A DNA stretch of 64,000 nt, taken from the NCBI GenBank assembly GCA_000827325.1, contig KN832887.1:496001-560000 (forward strand), in the 5' to 3' direction. The DNA comes from Oidiodendron maius Zn (lineage: Eukaryota > Ascomycota > Leotiomycetes > Myxotrichaceae). Made by a program: the position numbers and the translations under genes. Position 1 is the first letter of the stretch. Every line of letters starts with the position of its first letter. Positions 45,385 to 56,999 of the stretch are shown piece by piece. The notes beneath the pieces were generated by a model. The model was given only the letters and a program-made list of their open reading frames with translations. It searched no databases and was not told the origin of the DNA.

Positions 45385-48300
45385 GCTAAGTTGCTGGTTG
45401 AATTGATCCTTCTAGCTATAGGGTTCTGGCTATAGGTTCATCTGGTTGGATTGCTAGCTCTAAAGCTAGTGGTTCCTGTAAATACAGCTTTATAACTGTA
45501 GTCCTGAACTAGATAAGTTATCTGTTGATTTCTACTATAACTGTCTTCCCCTCAATTATCAAGAGCTTATATAGTCTATTCTATACCTTCTTATAAATCC
45601 TCTAAACTAATACCTCTAATCCAGCCTCTAAATCATATATATTATCGACTTGTAGGCTATTACGCTATTGTAGAGCGTCTATAACTTATTAATTTGCCTA
45701 TAGCTTCAAGAGTTCTTAAGTAGCTTTCTTGATAGCAGCTGCTTTCTAGGTAATCGAAAGGGAAGGAGGGTCAGATTCAGATAGTCGAGGATATAAGCCA
45801 AATACTAGTAGAGTAAGCACTAGTCTATCAGGTCCTATTATATCATTAACTACCTTGACTAAGAGTTGTAAAAGGATAGCTTTACTTGCAGTTATACCTG
45901 CTAATTCCTCTAATATCACTTTATATATATAGTATAAAGGTATATAATATTGTTCTATAATTCCTATTAATTAAGCTACTTCAGTAGGAACTGCTTTAGT
46001 TCAAATACTCAGGATCTAGGCATTCTACTGGAACTTAATAGCTATAAAGTTAGTTCCTGTATTATAAACTATTAGATCTAGGGGTCCTAAGTAGGTATCA
46101 ATCCAATAAAATCAAAGTATATCCTATATATATTAAGCTATTATATTTTCAAGCTATCTAGTAGCCTAGAAGTATATAGCTTTATCAACAATATAGAGGA
46201 CTAGTGATCCATTAATATATATTATATCTATATATATAGTGTAATTGAAAGCGATATTATCATTATAGAGTATAAATTTGAATTATCAGGGAGCCTGGCT
46301 ATTCTTCTAGTAAAGGGAACAGTATTTAATAAGCTTCTGAATCAAGCCAAAATACTAGGGATTATTATACCTAGCCTAATTTAAGACAGAATATAGGCGT
46401 TCTATAGTTAGGTATCCAAATCAATAGTATAGCTAGTGTAATTTAGGCTCTGTAAAGTAGCTGGCTACAGGGTTTCCCTATATAATAAAGGGATATCTAT
46501 AGTTATAGATAACTAGGTAAGATCCTCCTAGATAGACAATCTGATCTATAAGATTGTTATAATATACTCCTATCTTATTAAGGTCCTGAAGACAAAGAAG
46601 GAAAGGGGTATCTGTATCAACTATATAGAATATAGCTGATCCAATAGATATATTAAGTATAACTGATCTAATTAAAGTAGTAGTACTAATACTAAAATAT
46701 ACTAAGGTTAATCCAGCAGTTGTAGTATCTAGGATATCAAGGTTAAACACTTTTAAGTAAGCTTAATACTGGTTCTTTCTAGCTATAGAGATCTATACTA
46801 TACCTATATCGATCATTATACTAGCAAAGTGGTTGTCTGAATACCAAGTCAAGTAGATCAATAGCTGCTCTGATTAATTAATTCTATAAGCAGTAGTGTT
46901 GGTCAAAGTATACTTAAAGGTTTGATTAGCTAGTATATTAACTATCTGTTAAGCCTGCTCTATATTTACTATCCTATATATTATAAGGTAGGTTATAGAA
47001 TCAGGATTATTTGAATTTGGCTAAGTATTATCTATAATCAAGGCTTCAAAAGCTTCTTGAAGATTGTCCATATTATCTATATCCTCTAGTTCAGCTATAT
47101 ATTGCTGAAAGCTCTTATCTGCTTGGTCAAAACGCTATCTCAGCTTACTTGCAGCTTCCTTACGCTCTGAAGGCATATAATTAGTTAACTAATAGCCAGC
47201 TTTCTAATAGACTAAGCACTTCTTAGTGTAGTCTTGAGGCTGGCGGTATTTTCAATCCTTTGATAGTATATAAGACTATTATCTAGGTCTAAATCAAGAG
47301 GGAGGTAGTCAAGAAGGTCCACGATACTAACAGTTAATATAATATATATTAGGATCTAGTTCAGGATCAGGATCAGGGTCTAGCAGATCTGTAATATAAG
47401 CATTTGGAGGCTTAGACTGCTTAAATATAGCAATTAATAACTACAAATCACTAATAATACCTATAAGAGTATTACTAGCCTTGTAATATATAAAGCGATA
47501 GGCTTTATTGGTTCGATATATATTGATAAGCTTATTACAGGCAATCTTGTTATTATAATATATAGTTGGAAGGTTATACTAGATTGTTATTATCTGCTTA
47601 ATCAAGATATCAAGGCATTGAACTATAGTCTTGCTTGGATTCTCCCTAATTATAGTACTTAGTGAAAGAGTCTCCTATTTGAGTGTATTTAGACAGCCTT
47701 GTTCACTGGTTTCGAATCTCTTGCTAATAGCCTTATAAAGCTAGTTGATATTGTAGCCTTTTTATCAACATGCCTTGTAGTAGTAGTCCTTGGCTAGACT
47801 ACTAAGCATTATTAAGAAAGCTAAGCTCTAAGCTTCTCTAGGGATACTAGCTTTTATACAGTTATTAAGGAATATACCAAATTTGAAGTCAAAGCTATTA
47901 TCAGGTTATCCTGAATATCAATCCTCTTTAGTATATATCTTAGCCAGGTTAGCTATCTATTAACTAAAGTCAGGCTAGGGTTCTTTAATCTAGAGAGTCT
48001 GGATTTGAGGTATCTAGAGTATTAGATCTTAGGGAATTCAAGGCTATATTAGTAGATATAGTCTTGTTAGGCTTATAGGAGGACTAGTATTATAGATATT
48101 AGGTTAGTTCTCTAGCTAAGGGTCTTATTAAAGTTCTCGTTATCCTAATACTGACTTATATCTACTTAGTGATAGATATCTGACTAACCTAGTCAGTCTA
48201 TAAGCAGGTATTCAAGGTCCTTACAGTCTATAAGATCAAGTATTCGTTTAGGGAGGGGTTATAAAACAGAGTTAAGGGCTTGGAAATCAAGCAGGAGGGT

Positions 48301-49010
48301 TTTGAGTTTGATTTAAAGGAGTCTTCTTGTTTAGAGCTTCAGGATCACCTTCTAGCCAAGGTAATTTATCTTTTGTAGCTGCTATTAAGGCTTCTGCTTT
48401 GTCTATATTCCTTAAGTTATCTATATAAACACCTTATATTCGGAGGCAGTTATATAGCTTGTTCAGTAGGCTTGGTTATACTTGTCTAAATATATCTATA
48501 GTGAAGTTCTCGAAGTTCTTATTATATAACTAGGAGAGGCTACTGCTAGTAAGAGCCAGTTGAAGGTATTCCATATATCGCTATACAACAAATTCATTAA
48601 AGTCTTCTGTTATTACTAGCAGCTATATTACTTCATTTGGCCACTGGTCTTCAGGTCAAATACCAGGTAATCCTCTTTAGTTACTGCCTTCTGCTATATC
48701 CTCTATATTGCCTTAATCCTCTATCCTGTATGTTTTAGCCTTTCAGATACTCTACTTAGTGTTCTATATCCAAGTAAGGAAGGTAAGTAAGTGAACTGAG
48801 TCAGTTACTCTGCTTGTAGGTCTGTATCCTTACAAGGAAGGTAAGTGAGTAGTCTGATTGACTAGATCGAAGTATCTTTGGTTAGATATTCGATAGATTT
48901 AATAGATTTAATAGTTTTGATTTGACTAGCAAAGGTCGAGAGGTTGATTCTGACTAGCAAAGGTCAAGGATTGTATATAGATAGTATATACAGATCAAAT
49001 ATATCCTCAA

Positions 49011-49172
49011 TAGCTACTACAATTATAACGGAAGAGGGGAATACAAAACCTTAGAGTAGCTGTCTAGCTAATGGCCACTGCAATTATAACAGAAAGCTGA
49101 TAAGCTGCTTCTGTTGATAAGACAGAGACTCGAATAGTCAAGCAGTCGAATAGCCACCGCAATTGTAACGGA
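49011..49172. repeat. Three spaced copies of a 21-bp motif in the outer element
   Basis: Copies of GCCACYGCAATTRTAACRGA lie at about 49011-49032, 49073-49093 and 49152-49172. They sit in the outer element directly beside the left end of the inner element. They probably belong to its 5' untranslated region on the minus strand. Confidence 0.6.
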
Positions 49173-49220
49173 ACTACTATCGATCTAATCGAATATATCT
49201 TCTTCTTCTAGATAAGTATA

Positions 49221-49398
49221 TGTTTGTATCACTCTGGTGATACTGCATGCAATATGTAGTCAGAAAAGGTTGGTTGAAATTAGTTGTTATTGTTCTAAAG
49301 GTAAGGCTACTGCCTTACTATTAATATATTTGCTTTCCCGGTATATTGTTCACCTATTCCATATAAGTTGACCCGATCCGATTTGCCTTGGTTATATA
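49221..49398 (-). repeat. Inner Copia, 3' LTR
   Basis: 178 bp. The last dinucleotide is TA instead of CA, a transition that fits RIP. Confidence 0.88.
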
Positions 49399-49991
49399 CT
49401 AGCAACTCTTTGTGAATAGCTTCATTCTTTGACTCTTTCCACCTATTCAGTAGCCTGTATATTGATCATATTGGTGTCGATTAGGTCCTTTAGTGCAGAG
49501 CAGGGCCTTGACTTCGTTATAGCGTCAGCTGGATTATTGTTGCTATTAATCTACCTAACTTTAGTGATCTCCCTTCTCTCGTATAACTACCAAAGATACA
49601 TCAAGTCCACTATTAGTCTCTTCTCTTGTATGGTTCCTAGCTTTACTAGGCAGTCATATAAGGACTTCGAATCGGTATAAAGGATAAGGGGAAGTCGGAT
49701 CTGCAGTATGGCTTCAATAGTTGATTTGATTGCTGCCCCTGTATCGAATCTATAGGCTATTGCATATAACTCAGAAGCTAGGACGCTGTATATGACTCTC
49801 TTATACTTGATTGACTGCCAATGAAGTATATTAGCTCTGTTGTCCTTATCAGAGAGGACTATAATAAAGCCGATCTGTAAAGAAAGGTCCTGGTTATTGG
49901 TAAATAAAGCGTCTGTAAAGACTATCAGCTTCAGGGACTGAATATCGAGCCGTATAAAGCTTAGTCCTCTTGTAGGGTTATCAAGCTACTA

Positions 49992-51239
49992 CTAGAGTCT
50001 CTTGTTTAGTTGCTTTATATGTTCCTCCTTCAGGTTGATCACTTGTATAGCAAAGGAAAGGTCAAATGCAGCCTCTGGTTGTAATACAGTCGCAATATAG
50101 GCCCCTCTAGTACACTGCATAATATATTGATCCTTCGGAGTGACTGCCTTACGTATTGCACCTCTTATGCTAGCTAGGTCGGTAGTGTATATGGTAACCA
50201 GTTGTAGGTTCTTGCATTGACGCTCTTGTATAAGGACTATTAAGTCACCTTCTAGTCTAATGTTACCACTATTAAACTTGACTGGATTGGATTGAGTAAG
50301 TTGCTCTCTCTCTTTCGACAGGAATCGGGCTTTCTTGAGTTTGTCAGCTTTATTGGTTGCAAAGGTATTGTTACAGAGGATAAGGGTATCGTCCGTTTGT
50401 ATTCCTATAATCCCGAAGCCTGAATTATCAGTCGTATATAAGAGACAAGGGTTATATATTGACTGATTCATCTGTAGCTTCTTAATATAGTGAGAGTGGT
50501 ATGTATTGAACTAGTGGTTGCCAGCCTCAGGGACGCTATATAAGGGCTTAACTACCTGTAATATTGATCTATCCTTAAGCTTAAGCTCTGCTGGTGGTCG
50601 TACAAAGAAGTCTCGATTAAGTTGAGTCTTAGACTGAGTATAGGCCTGTATGATGTCCCGTAAATACAATGACGTTTGATCGGTTTGAAGGGTTGCCGCC
50701 AGTGCTAGTATCAGTCTCTAACTAACACGCTGAATAGTCGGTGATTGAGTTAAGACCATGCCCTTCTCAGTGTCCTGGTAAGCCTGGACGACCAGTCTAG
50801 ACTTCTCAAAGGCCTTGTCTGTTCCAGGGTTCTTGATCTCGTCAACAAATCGGGAGTTAAAGATCCTAATACTATGTGGCACATCCTCAATATCGATTAC
50901 CTCGAATACGCCGCTCTCAAGTAAGCCATTCAGTTCTTTGCGACGGGACGCTGTAAAAGGGGGTAGTGTTAGCACTTCTGCTGTAAGAGGTGGTAAGGTT
51001 GAAGCGTTGTCTTGGATGAATATCGATATATCGGCGATATTGTGTCTAAACCGGGCTGGCAATCGCCTTGTACGCTGCGGTTGAACCTGCTGCTCGGTTT
51101 GAGGGCTTTCATTAGCCTGCTCTAGTCCTGGTTCTAGATCTGGTTTCAGACCTGGTTCTGACTCTGACTCTGACTGCTCCTGTAGGAAGGGTTTGACTAC
51201 TGTAGTCCTGAATTCGACAGGGCCACGTAGTAGCTGCAC
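49992..51239 (-). pseudogene. Copia polyprotein fragment: reverse transcriptase
   Basis: Two open frames on the minus strand (51239-50718 and 50471-49992). The first has an acidic repeat linker (SESESEPGLKPDLEPGLEQ) and the RT N-terminus (SRRKELNGLLESGVFEV, then VVQAYQDTEKGMVLTQSPT). The second has the RT C-terminal part (GIIGIQTDDTLIL, then RGAYIATVLQPEAAFDLSFA). The fragments are separated by stops, so no functional polyprotein is made. Confidence 0.8.
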
Positions 51240-54200
51240 TCTGCATGTCTCCCTGTCGATACCCAGCAGTTTGAAAGGTCCAGTCCACTTGCCGCTCTGC
51301 CCTATATTGCCTTCTCGCCAGACTAGAACGTCTGAGTTGAGTGGTATATCATGAATAGTGCTAGTATCCGGTCCGTTATGTTGCTCTAGAGCCTCCTTGA
51401 CCTGTATTTAAGTCCTGATCTTTATAACCTCCTCTATTGCCTTATATATAGCCGCTGTATATTGTATAATCGAGGGTGTTAGTAGATTAAGATCAATCAT
51501 TCGTGAATAGGCTCCAAAGACTAAAAGGGTTAAGACTAGTCTATTAGGACCAGCTATATTGTTAATAGCCTTAACTGCTATCTATAAAGCAATATCCTTT
51601 ATGATATCAGGATACTCCTTAGTAATAATTTGATATATATAGTATAGGATTGGATAAATACATTCAACTAGTCTAATAGACTAATATACTTCTACTAGGA
51701 CACTCTTAGTTAATATAGCTATAGACTGAGTATATTGTTGAAACTCTCTGCTAATAAAGTTCTTGCTTGTATTATAAGTAATATACTTAGGTAGTCCAAT
51801 ATATATATCAATCTAGTAAAGCCTTAATATATCCTATATATATTTGGCTGATATATCCTTTAGCTATCTAGCTGCCTAGAAGTATATAGCTTTATTGATA
51901 ATATATAGGACTAGCTGTCTATTAATATATATAATATCAATATATATAGAGCAGTTAAAATCAAGGTCCTAATTATTATATAATATAAATTTAAATCTAC
52001 TAGATGATTTGCTATACTTCTAGTAGTAGAAGTAGAACTTATTTAGTTGATATAATGCCTTCTTATTGATATTATTATACCTAGAGCGTTCTAATACCTT
52101 ATATAATCTGTCTACTAAAAGGTGGCCAAATCACTAGTATAGCTATCAAAGTTCAGTTATAGTCAAGTAATATAGGTTATACTTAAAGGATTTATATATA
52201 TATAAATATAGAGCTTAAGTCTATAATATAAAGGGGTGGCTAAATTGTCTAATCACTAGAATAGTCTTTATTAGTGCAACTAAGAGGTCTTTAAGGTTGT
52301 TATAATAGACTCTAAGTGTATCTATATCCTTAAGATATAATAGAAAGGGTATATTAGCCTTAATAATATAGAATTCAGCCTATCCAACTAGTATATCAAC
52401 TATAATTGATCTGATTAATAGTATTAATCTAATACTAAACTATATATTGATTGCCTCTGCCTTTATAGTATCAATTAAGATACTAGTATTTGATCTCTAG
52501 TATACTAGATATTAACTATAACCTGCTATTAACCTCTTTAAGGCTCTAGTATCAATTATAATACTATAGAATATATCAGATATATATCGGCTAGTTGTAA
52601 TATATATAAATAGATCCGAATCAGTATATATAGTATCTTTGCCCTTTTAAATAAGAGTATATATAAGTGATTAATTTACTAGATTAATTATGATATTAAA
52701 GGCTCTCTATAGTTATAGCACTCTAAAGGAGGTAATAAAGTACTCTACTAGCTCTAGGTTAGTCTAGTCATTTGATAATATATCAGTAACTATAAGGGCC
52801 TTAATAGCTTTATTAATTAAGTTAAGATTATCCTTATTATTATTTATACCCTTGTAGTCTATAATATATTGCTTGGTATACTTGTTAAAGCGTTGGTTAA
52901 ATCTGGCTTTAAACTTCCTTCTAGACTCTTCTCGCTCTTCCTTTAAGTAATTTAATAACTAGTAGCCTTCCTTATTATATATAAAGCAGCACTTCTTCTT
53001 CTTCTAATCCTTATTGCTAAATCGAGACTATCCTTTATTATAGGATAATTGAAAGGGACGTTATAAATAATACTGTTAATCTATAAAGAACTAATTAGTC
53101 TTACTACTACTACTGTTTAACTTCTCCTAGGTTGTGATTAAGGATTATAAATCATTAATAAGGCCTGCTAGAGTATCTAAAGGTCTGAAATATATATATT
53201 AATAGACTAGCAGATCTTAACATATATTAATAAGCTTGTTATAAAGGAACTTGTTTATATATAGGTTAGTATCTAGGCTATATTATAGATACTGAAGCTC
53301 CTTGATCAACAGGTATAGATAGTCCTTAGTTGATTTGCCTATATTCTTCTATATTATAGTCTTTAATATAGTCAAGTTCTACTATCCTAATACTCTATAC
53401 TTATATTCAGGGCCTTTAAAGTAATTGTATATAGAGTTATAGATCTAGTTAAAGGAGAGATTATATATCTAAATAGCCCCTTTAATACTTATATAGTAAT
53501 AATCAAGTACTAGACTTTATAGTATTGTTAGATAGGCCTTAGTCTTAATATTATCTAGTATATCGATTCTGCTATAGAGGTTATAGAAGATAACTAGCTT
53601 ATAGTTAAAGTTATTGTTCTTACTACTATATCTGCTCTTATCTATATATATCTTTGCTAGGTTTACAAGCTCCTTACTAAACAACTAAGACTACTCTCTA
53701 CTAGACAGCTATACTAGTTCCTTACTGACTGACTATATATATTGGTAAGGATCTGGAAAATCTGAGGGGTCTAGAGGATCTAGTAGATCTAGTAGATCTG
53801 GATCTGGTACTATAGTCCTGGTATATATAGAGCTAGTTATATCGTTTTAACCAAGTATATAGTTAATCTATACTAAGTTAAAGCGTCCTATAGTCCTGAT
53901 ATACTCCTTAATCTCTTATATTATCTACTCAACTAGCTCCTCTTCCTATAATATATTATATAGAGACTTAGTAACTGTCTTATATCTATCCTTCCTTACC
54001 TATATACTATTTGTCTATAGTAATATATAGAGTTTTTAAATACCTAGTTAGTTATAGTCCTTGAAAGTAGCTATAGAGAAGCCTTTAAAGTCCTCCTGGT
54101 ATAGTTCCTATAACTTATTATCCTGGAAGTTATAGTAGATATATTCAGTAATCTTGAATATAATGTAGTTATCAATCTCCTTGTTAGTAGCCTCTATACT

Positions 54201-54382
54201 AATACCCTTTAGCTATCTTTCCCTCCCTGCCTTTATCTCCTTTATCTTACTTATTCTATCTTTTATATAATAGATATAAATTAAGGGCCTTTATATATTG
54301 AAAGGGGTTGATCCTTTAGATAACTAGTCAAATTAAGGGCCTTCATGATAAAAGGGGTTAATATTGACTGATATCCTTTAGC

Positions 54383-54432
54383 AAGTAATATCTAGCAGAA
54401 GCCTCCTAGAATAGGACTGTTAGATATTACTT
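54383..54432. repeat. Hairpin in the inner element leader
   Basis: Arms AAGTAATATCTAGCAG and CTGTTAGATATTACTT pair at 15 of 16 positions with an 18-nt loop. It lies about 50 bp inside the 5' LTR on the coding (minus) strand. This may be an RNA leader structure, though chance in TA-rich DNA is possible. Confidence 0.5.
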
Positions 54433-54478
54433 CTCTTTAAAGTAATATAAGCTCCTAATCTATAATATCACTGATTAG

Positions 54479-54656
54479 TGTTTGTATCACTCTAGTGATA
54501 CTATATACAATATGTAGTTAGAAAAGGTTGGTTGAAATTAGTTGTTATTGTTCTAAAGGTAAGGCTACTGCCTTGCTATTAATATATTCGCTTTCCTGGT
54601 GTATTGTTCACCCATTCTATATAAGTTGACCCGATCTGATTCGCCTTGGTTATACA
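54479..54656 (-). repeat. Inner Copia, 5' LTR
   Basis: 178 bp, mate of 49221-49398, ends in the intact CA (TATACA). Confidence 0.88.
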
Positions 54657-54686
54657 GTATAGCTGATCTGAATCGAAACTGATCAG

Positions 54687-55175
54687 TGTAGCTTTACCCA
54701 TCAGGTAAAGCAATGCATTCTGTGACAGCCTGGCTACTATAAGCTTCACGAAGGGAGGCAGTGGCCAGTTAAGGTGCTGTATTGACGAAGACAATTAAAC
54801 TAAGGAGAGAAAAGTTCTCTGTGCAAACGATCAACTGTATAAATACTGCTCGGCCCGGATTAAGCCTAGTGCCGAGGGGACGTAGCGAATCGCTGGTGGC
54901 CGATCCGGTCCGCTAGTCCTAATCCGTCACCAATCCTCCTCAACCACCACGTCCGGATCCTGGCCACAACCACACCGCCCTAGCCTGGCTGGGCGGTCAC
55001 ACATTCAAAGGGTTCAAAATAAAGGTTGTATTCAGTCTAAGGTTCTAATACAGCACAATCCCATATAAATATATTCGATCGCTAGCCGGGATGGATTTAC
55101 CCCTAATCCGGCTGACAAGGGCAGTTGCCTTGCCACCAAGGCAACTACTAGTATATCCTCAAGGATATACCGACA
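54687..55175 (-). repeat. Outer Copia, 5' LTR, split by a solo LTR
   Basis: 54687-54720 plus 55007-55175 make exactly 203 bp, equal to the left LTR once the 281-bp insertion and its 5-bp duplicated target are removed. Confidence 0.88.
54721..55001. mobile_element. Solo LTR of an unrelated retrotransposon
   Basis: 281 bp beginning TGTGACAG and ending GGTCACA, flanked by the duplication CATTC (54716-54720, 55002-55006). It has a TATAAATA box at about 54836-54845 and a GC-rich second half. Composition is normal, unlike its surroundings, so it is the youngest insertion and escaped RIP. Ty3/Gypsy origin is likely from the terminal sequence, but unproven. Confidence 0.82.
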
Positions 55176-55180
55176 ATAAT

Positions 55181-55652
55181 AGCTAGCTTTAGCGATATAT
55201 ATACTAGGATAAGCAAAGAGATAAGAGAGTTACTAGATAAATAGAAGTAAATTGATTGTCTTTGGATCTTATCTGTCTTGCTAATATAATAGGAATAAAC
55301 GATAAAAGAATACTAAAGTATAGTATAAAGGTGTTACAGGTTGGACCCGTGAGATATCTTAGTGTCTAAGGCACCTGCAATTCCCTTCTTCTTTCTGAAT
55401 TATTGTATGATATATTACCTAGGCAACTAAGTAATATTTATATTTATACTAGAATAGTAGAGGGTTCTTCTCTCTTTAGTTTTCTCCTCCTTGTTAATAT
55501 AGAGGTTTATTGTTAACTACAGAAATCCATTATAGCCCCTTATATTAGGAGAAAACTCTCTTCCTATTATACGCTTTATCTACCCTTAAGTTAGATATAT
55601 TATACAAAGCAATAATTATCTATATAGTTAGTATTGACTTGAGGTTTAAGGA
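55181..55652. other. TA-rich flank right of the nested block
   Basis: 472 bp of decayed sequence. A tRNA-like fragment may lie around 55345-55385 (TATCTTAGTG...AAGGCACC), too degraded to call. Confidence 0.4.
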
Positions 55653-55764
55653 TGCACAGGTCGTAGTCGGATATCAAGGTGAAACTCAGTTATATTGACT
55701 ATTGAGTGATGCAGAGACAACTGAGGGGACTAGACTACAGAACATAATACTCATTATATACCTG

Positions 55765-55839
55765 CTCAGGTGGTAGCATACGTAAGCCCTTACGACTATA
55801 CAGTCGTAATGCCATTGCGTATGTTGCCACTAACCTGAG
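55765..55839. repeat. Imperfect hairpin of about 75 nt
   Basis: CTCAGG and CCTGAG close a stem including GCATACGTAA / TTGCGTATG and TTACGACT / AGTCGTAA around the loop ATAC. It lies 39 bp inside the left 74-bp arm. Confidence 0.55.
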
Positions 55840-55987
55840 ACATCGTGATATATATGCCTGAAGCCCTGACACAGTCAACAGTTAGTTGCAGCTATATAAA
55901 GGTCTGTATAATTAGTCGTTAATTGTACAAAGGTTTTAGAATGAAAACAGATAGCTAAGCCACGTCCTAGAACGAGACCCCTGCCTA

Positions 55988-56335
55988 GGTACAGGAGGTT
56001 ATTCAGAAAATGCAGCAAGTAGTTGAACGCCAGGACGCCTAGCTCCAGTAGCAAAGCATAAATATCTAGGATCTTAAGCAGTAACTTTAACAATAGCAGG
56101 CTTATACAGAGGGCTTAGCTCCCCTACTAGATAGGAAGGCACCAGTAACAACCCTGATAACAGATAGGTCTAGGTCCTCTAGCCCTCTATATTCTTATCA
56201 GCTAATAAGACATAAAACTGTATAAGGGGAATATCTACTAAAACCTCTAGAGTTTACTAGTAAGAGGTTAGAGTTTCAATTATAGCTTATATATATATAC
56301 ACTAAGCTTATAACTAATAGCGAGTCAAGCCTAAT
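55988..56335 (+). pseudogene. Retrotransposon gag-like fragment
   Basis: A plus-strand frame with several stops reads like the start of a Ty3/Gypsy-type gag: a glutamine-rich coiled segment (EVIQKMQQVVERQDA), then GLAPLLDRKAPVTT and SRSSSPLYSYQLIRHKT. Decayed by TAG/TAA stops that fit CAG/CAA mutation. Confidence 0.5.
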
Positions 56336-56999
56336 CTATTGGCATAATGTCCGTTTAAGGTCCTTGTACCTAAACGGCTGATATCTATTAAGTTAGACTA
56401 GAATACCGCTACCTTGAAACAATTAGCGCTTTTGTCTGTTATTTACTTTTACTACCCTCCCTATATTAATTGTATATTCCCTACTTACGACATACCACGC
56501 CAAAAGTCTCGCACTACGCTAGTCGGGAATTGGCTTAATGTAGTATGCACTAGTCTCGCTCAATAGTCACCTAGCAACTAAACTCACTGAGCTACAGGCT
56601 TATACTCCCTAATTTTACAGCGTCCATAACCTATAGCAATCACCAATATTCGCTATAAATGCCGCTGTAGACCGTTGCGATATTTGCCTACTAGCCAGCC
56701 CACTGGTACCTATAAGATAACTCTATGGGAGCCTATCCAGTGACCCAATTGAGTGCGTGATATCAAGCATAAAGGCTCTGGTTCTCCTGCATTCACCTCT
56801 TCTTACCTTAGTTGTCTCTACACCACTCAATAGTCAATATAACTGAGTTTCACCTTGATTCCCGACTACAACCTGTGCACTACCCCGACCTCTGCTTCAA
56901 TACATAATATGGCATATTAAATGAGAATCAGTGGGCAATAGGCGTGATGAGTCGTGCAAACTTCATGTTGACTTATTTACTTAATGCTACTTACTGTAC

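Larger units (their letters stand above)
49221..54656 (-). mobile_element. Inner Ty1/Copia retrotransposon, nested in the outer element
   Basis: 178-bp LTRs at 49221-49398 and 54479-54656 (TGTTTG...TATACA) are flanked by the duplication GTATA at 49216-49220 and 54657-54661. Minus-strand order is gag (zinc knuckle about 52960-53000), then reverse transcriptase (50718-51239 and 49992-50471), then RNase H (about 49780-49880). LTRs differ at about 14 sites, all transitions. The part from 49.4 to about 51.4 kb still has long open frames, while 51.4-54.5 kb is heavily TA-mutated. The insertion lies 25 bp inside the right outer LTR. Confidence 0.9.
43378..55175 (-). mobile_element. Outer Ty1/Copia retrotransposon, RIP-mutated, interrupted by nested insertions
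   Basis: Two 203-bp LTRs (43378-43580 and 54687-55175, the latter split by a solo LTR) start TGT and end CCGACA or its mutated form, and are flanked by the 5-bp duplication ATAAT at 43373-43377 and 55176-55180. Minus-strand fragments show RNase H similarity around 44060-44160 (VDKDNRANIIHWS) and a gag zinc-knuckle region around 47170-47240, so the element runs right to left. Stops are everywhere and TA dinucleotides dominate. The LTRs differ by about 13 changes, all transitions. Its own length without the inserts is about 6 kb. Confidence 0.88.
55653..56879. repeat. 1.2-kb unit bounded by 74-bp inverted repeats
   Basis: Left arm 55653-55726 and right arm 56806-56879 are inverted complements over 74 bp (TGCACAGG...CTGAGG against CCTTAG...CCTGTGCA) with a few, mainly transition, differences. 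Between them lie a hairpin and a decayed gag-like reading frame. It may be a foldback element or two oppositely oriented LTR ends left by rearrangement. No target duplication was identified. Confidence 0.7.

Noticed and set aside
46478-46750. 90-codon minus-strand frame
   Set aside because: Lies in RIP-mutated outer Copia; hydrophobic composition is a by-product of TA-rich sequence.
49429-49680. 83-codon plus-strand membrane-like frame
   Set aside because: Antisense to the RNase H end of the inner Copia.
54579-54794. 71-codon minus-strand frame
   Set aside because: Runs across the inner LTR, the outer LTR and the solo LTR, so it is an accident of nesting.
43378-55175. CRISPR array or tandem satellite
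   Set aside because: Repeats here are LTRs and nested copies, not regularly spaced short repeats; CRISPR is not expected in a fungal nucleus.
55345-55385. Decayed tRNA gene
   Set aside because: Only A-box-like and D-arm-like pieces can be seen; no B box or acceptor pairing.
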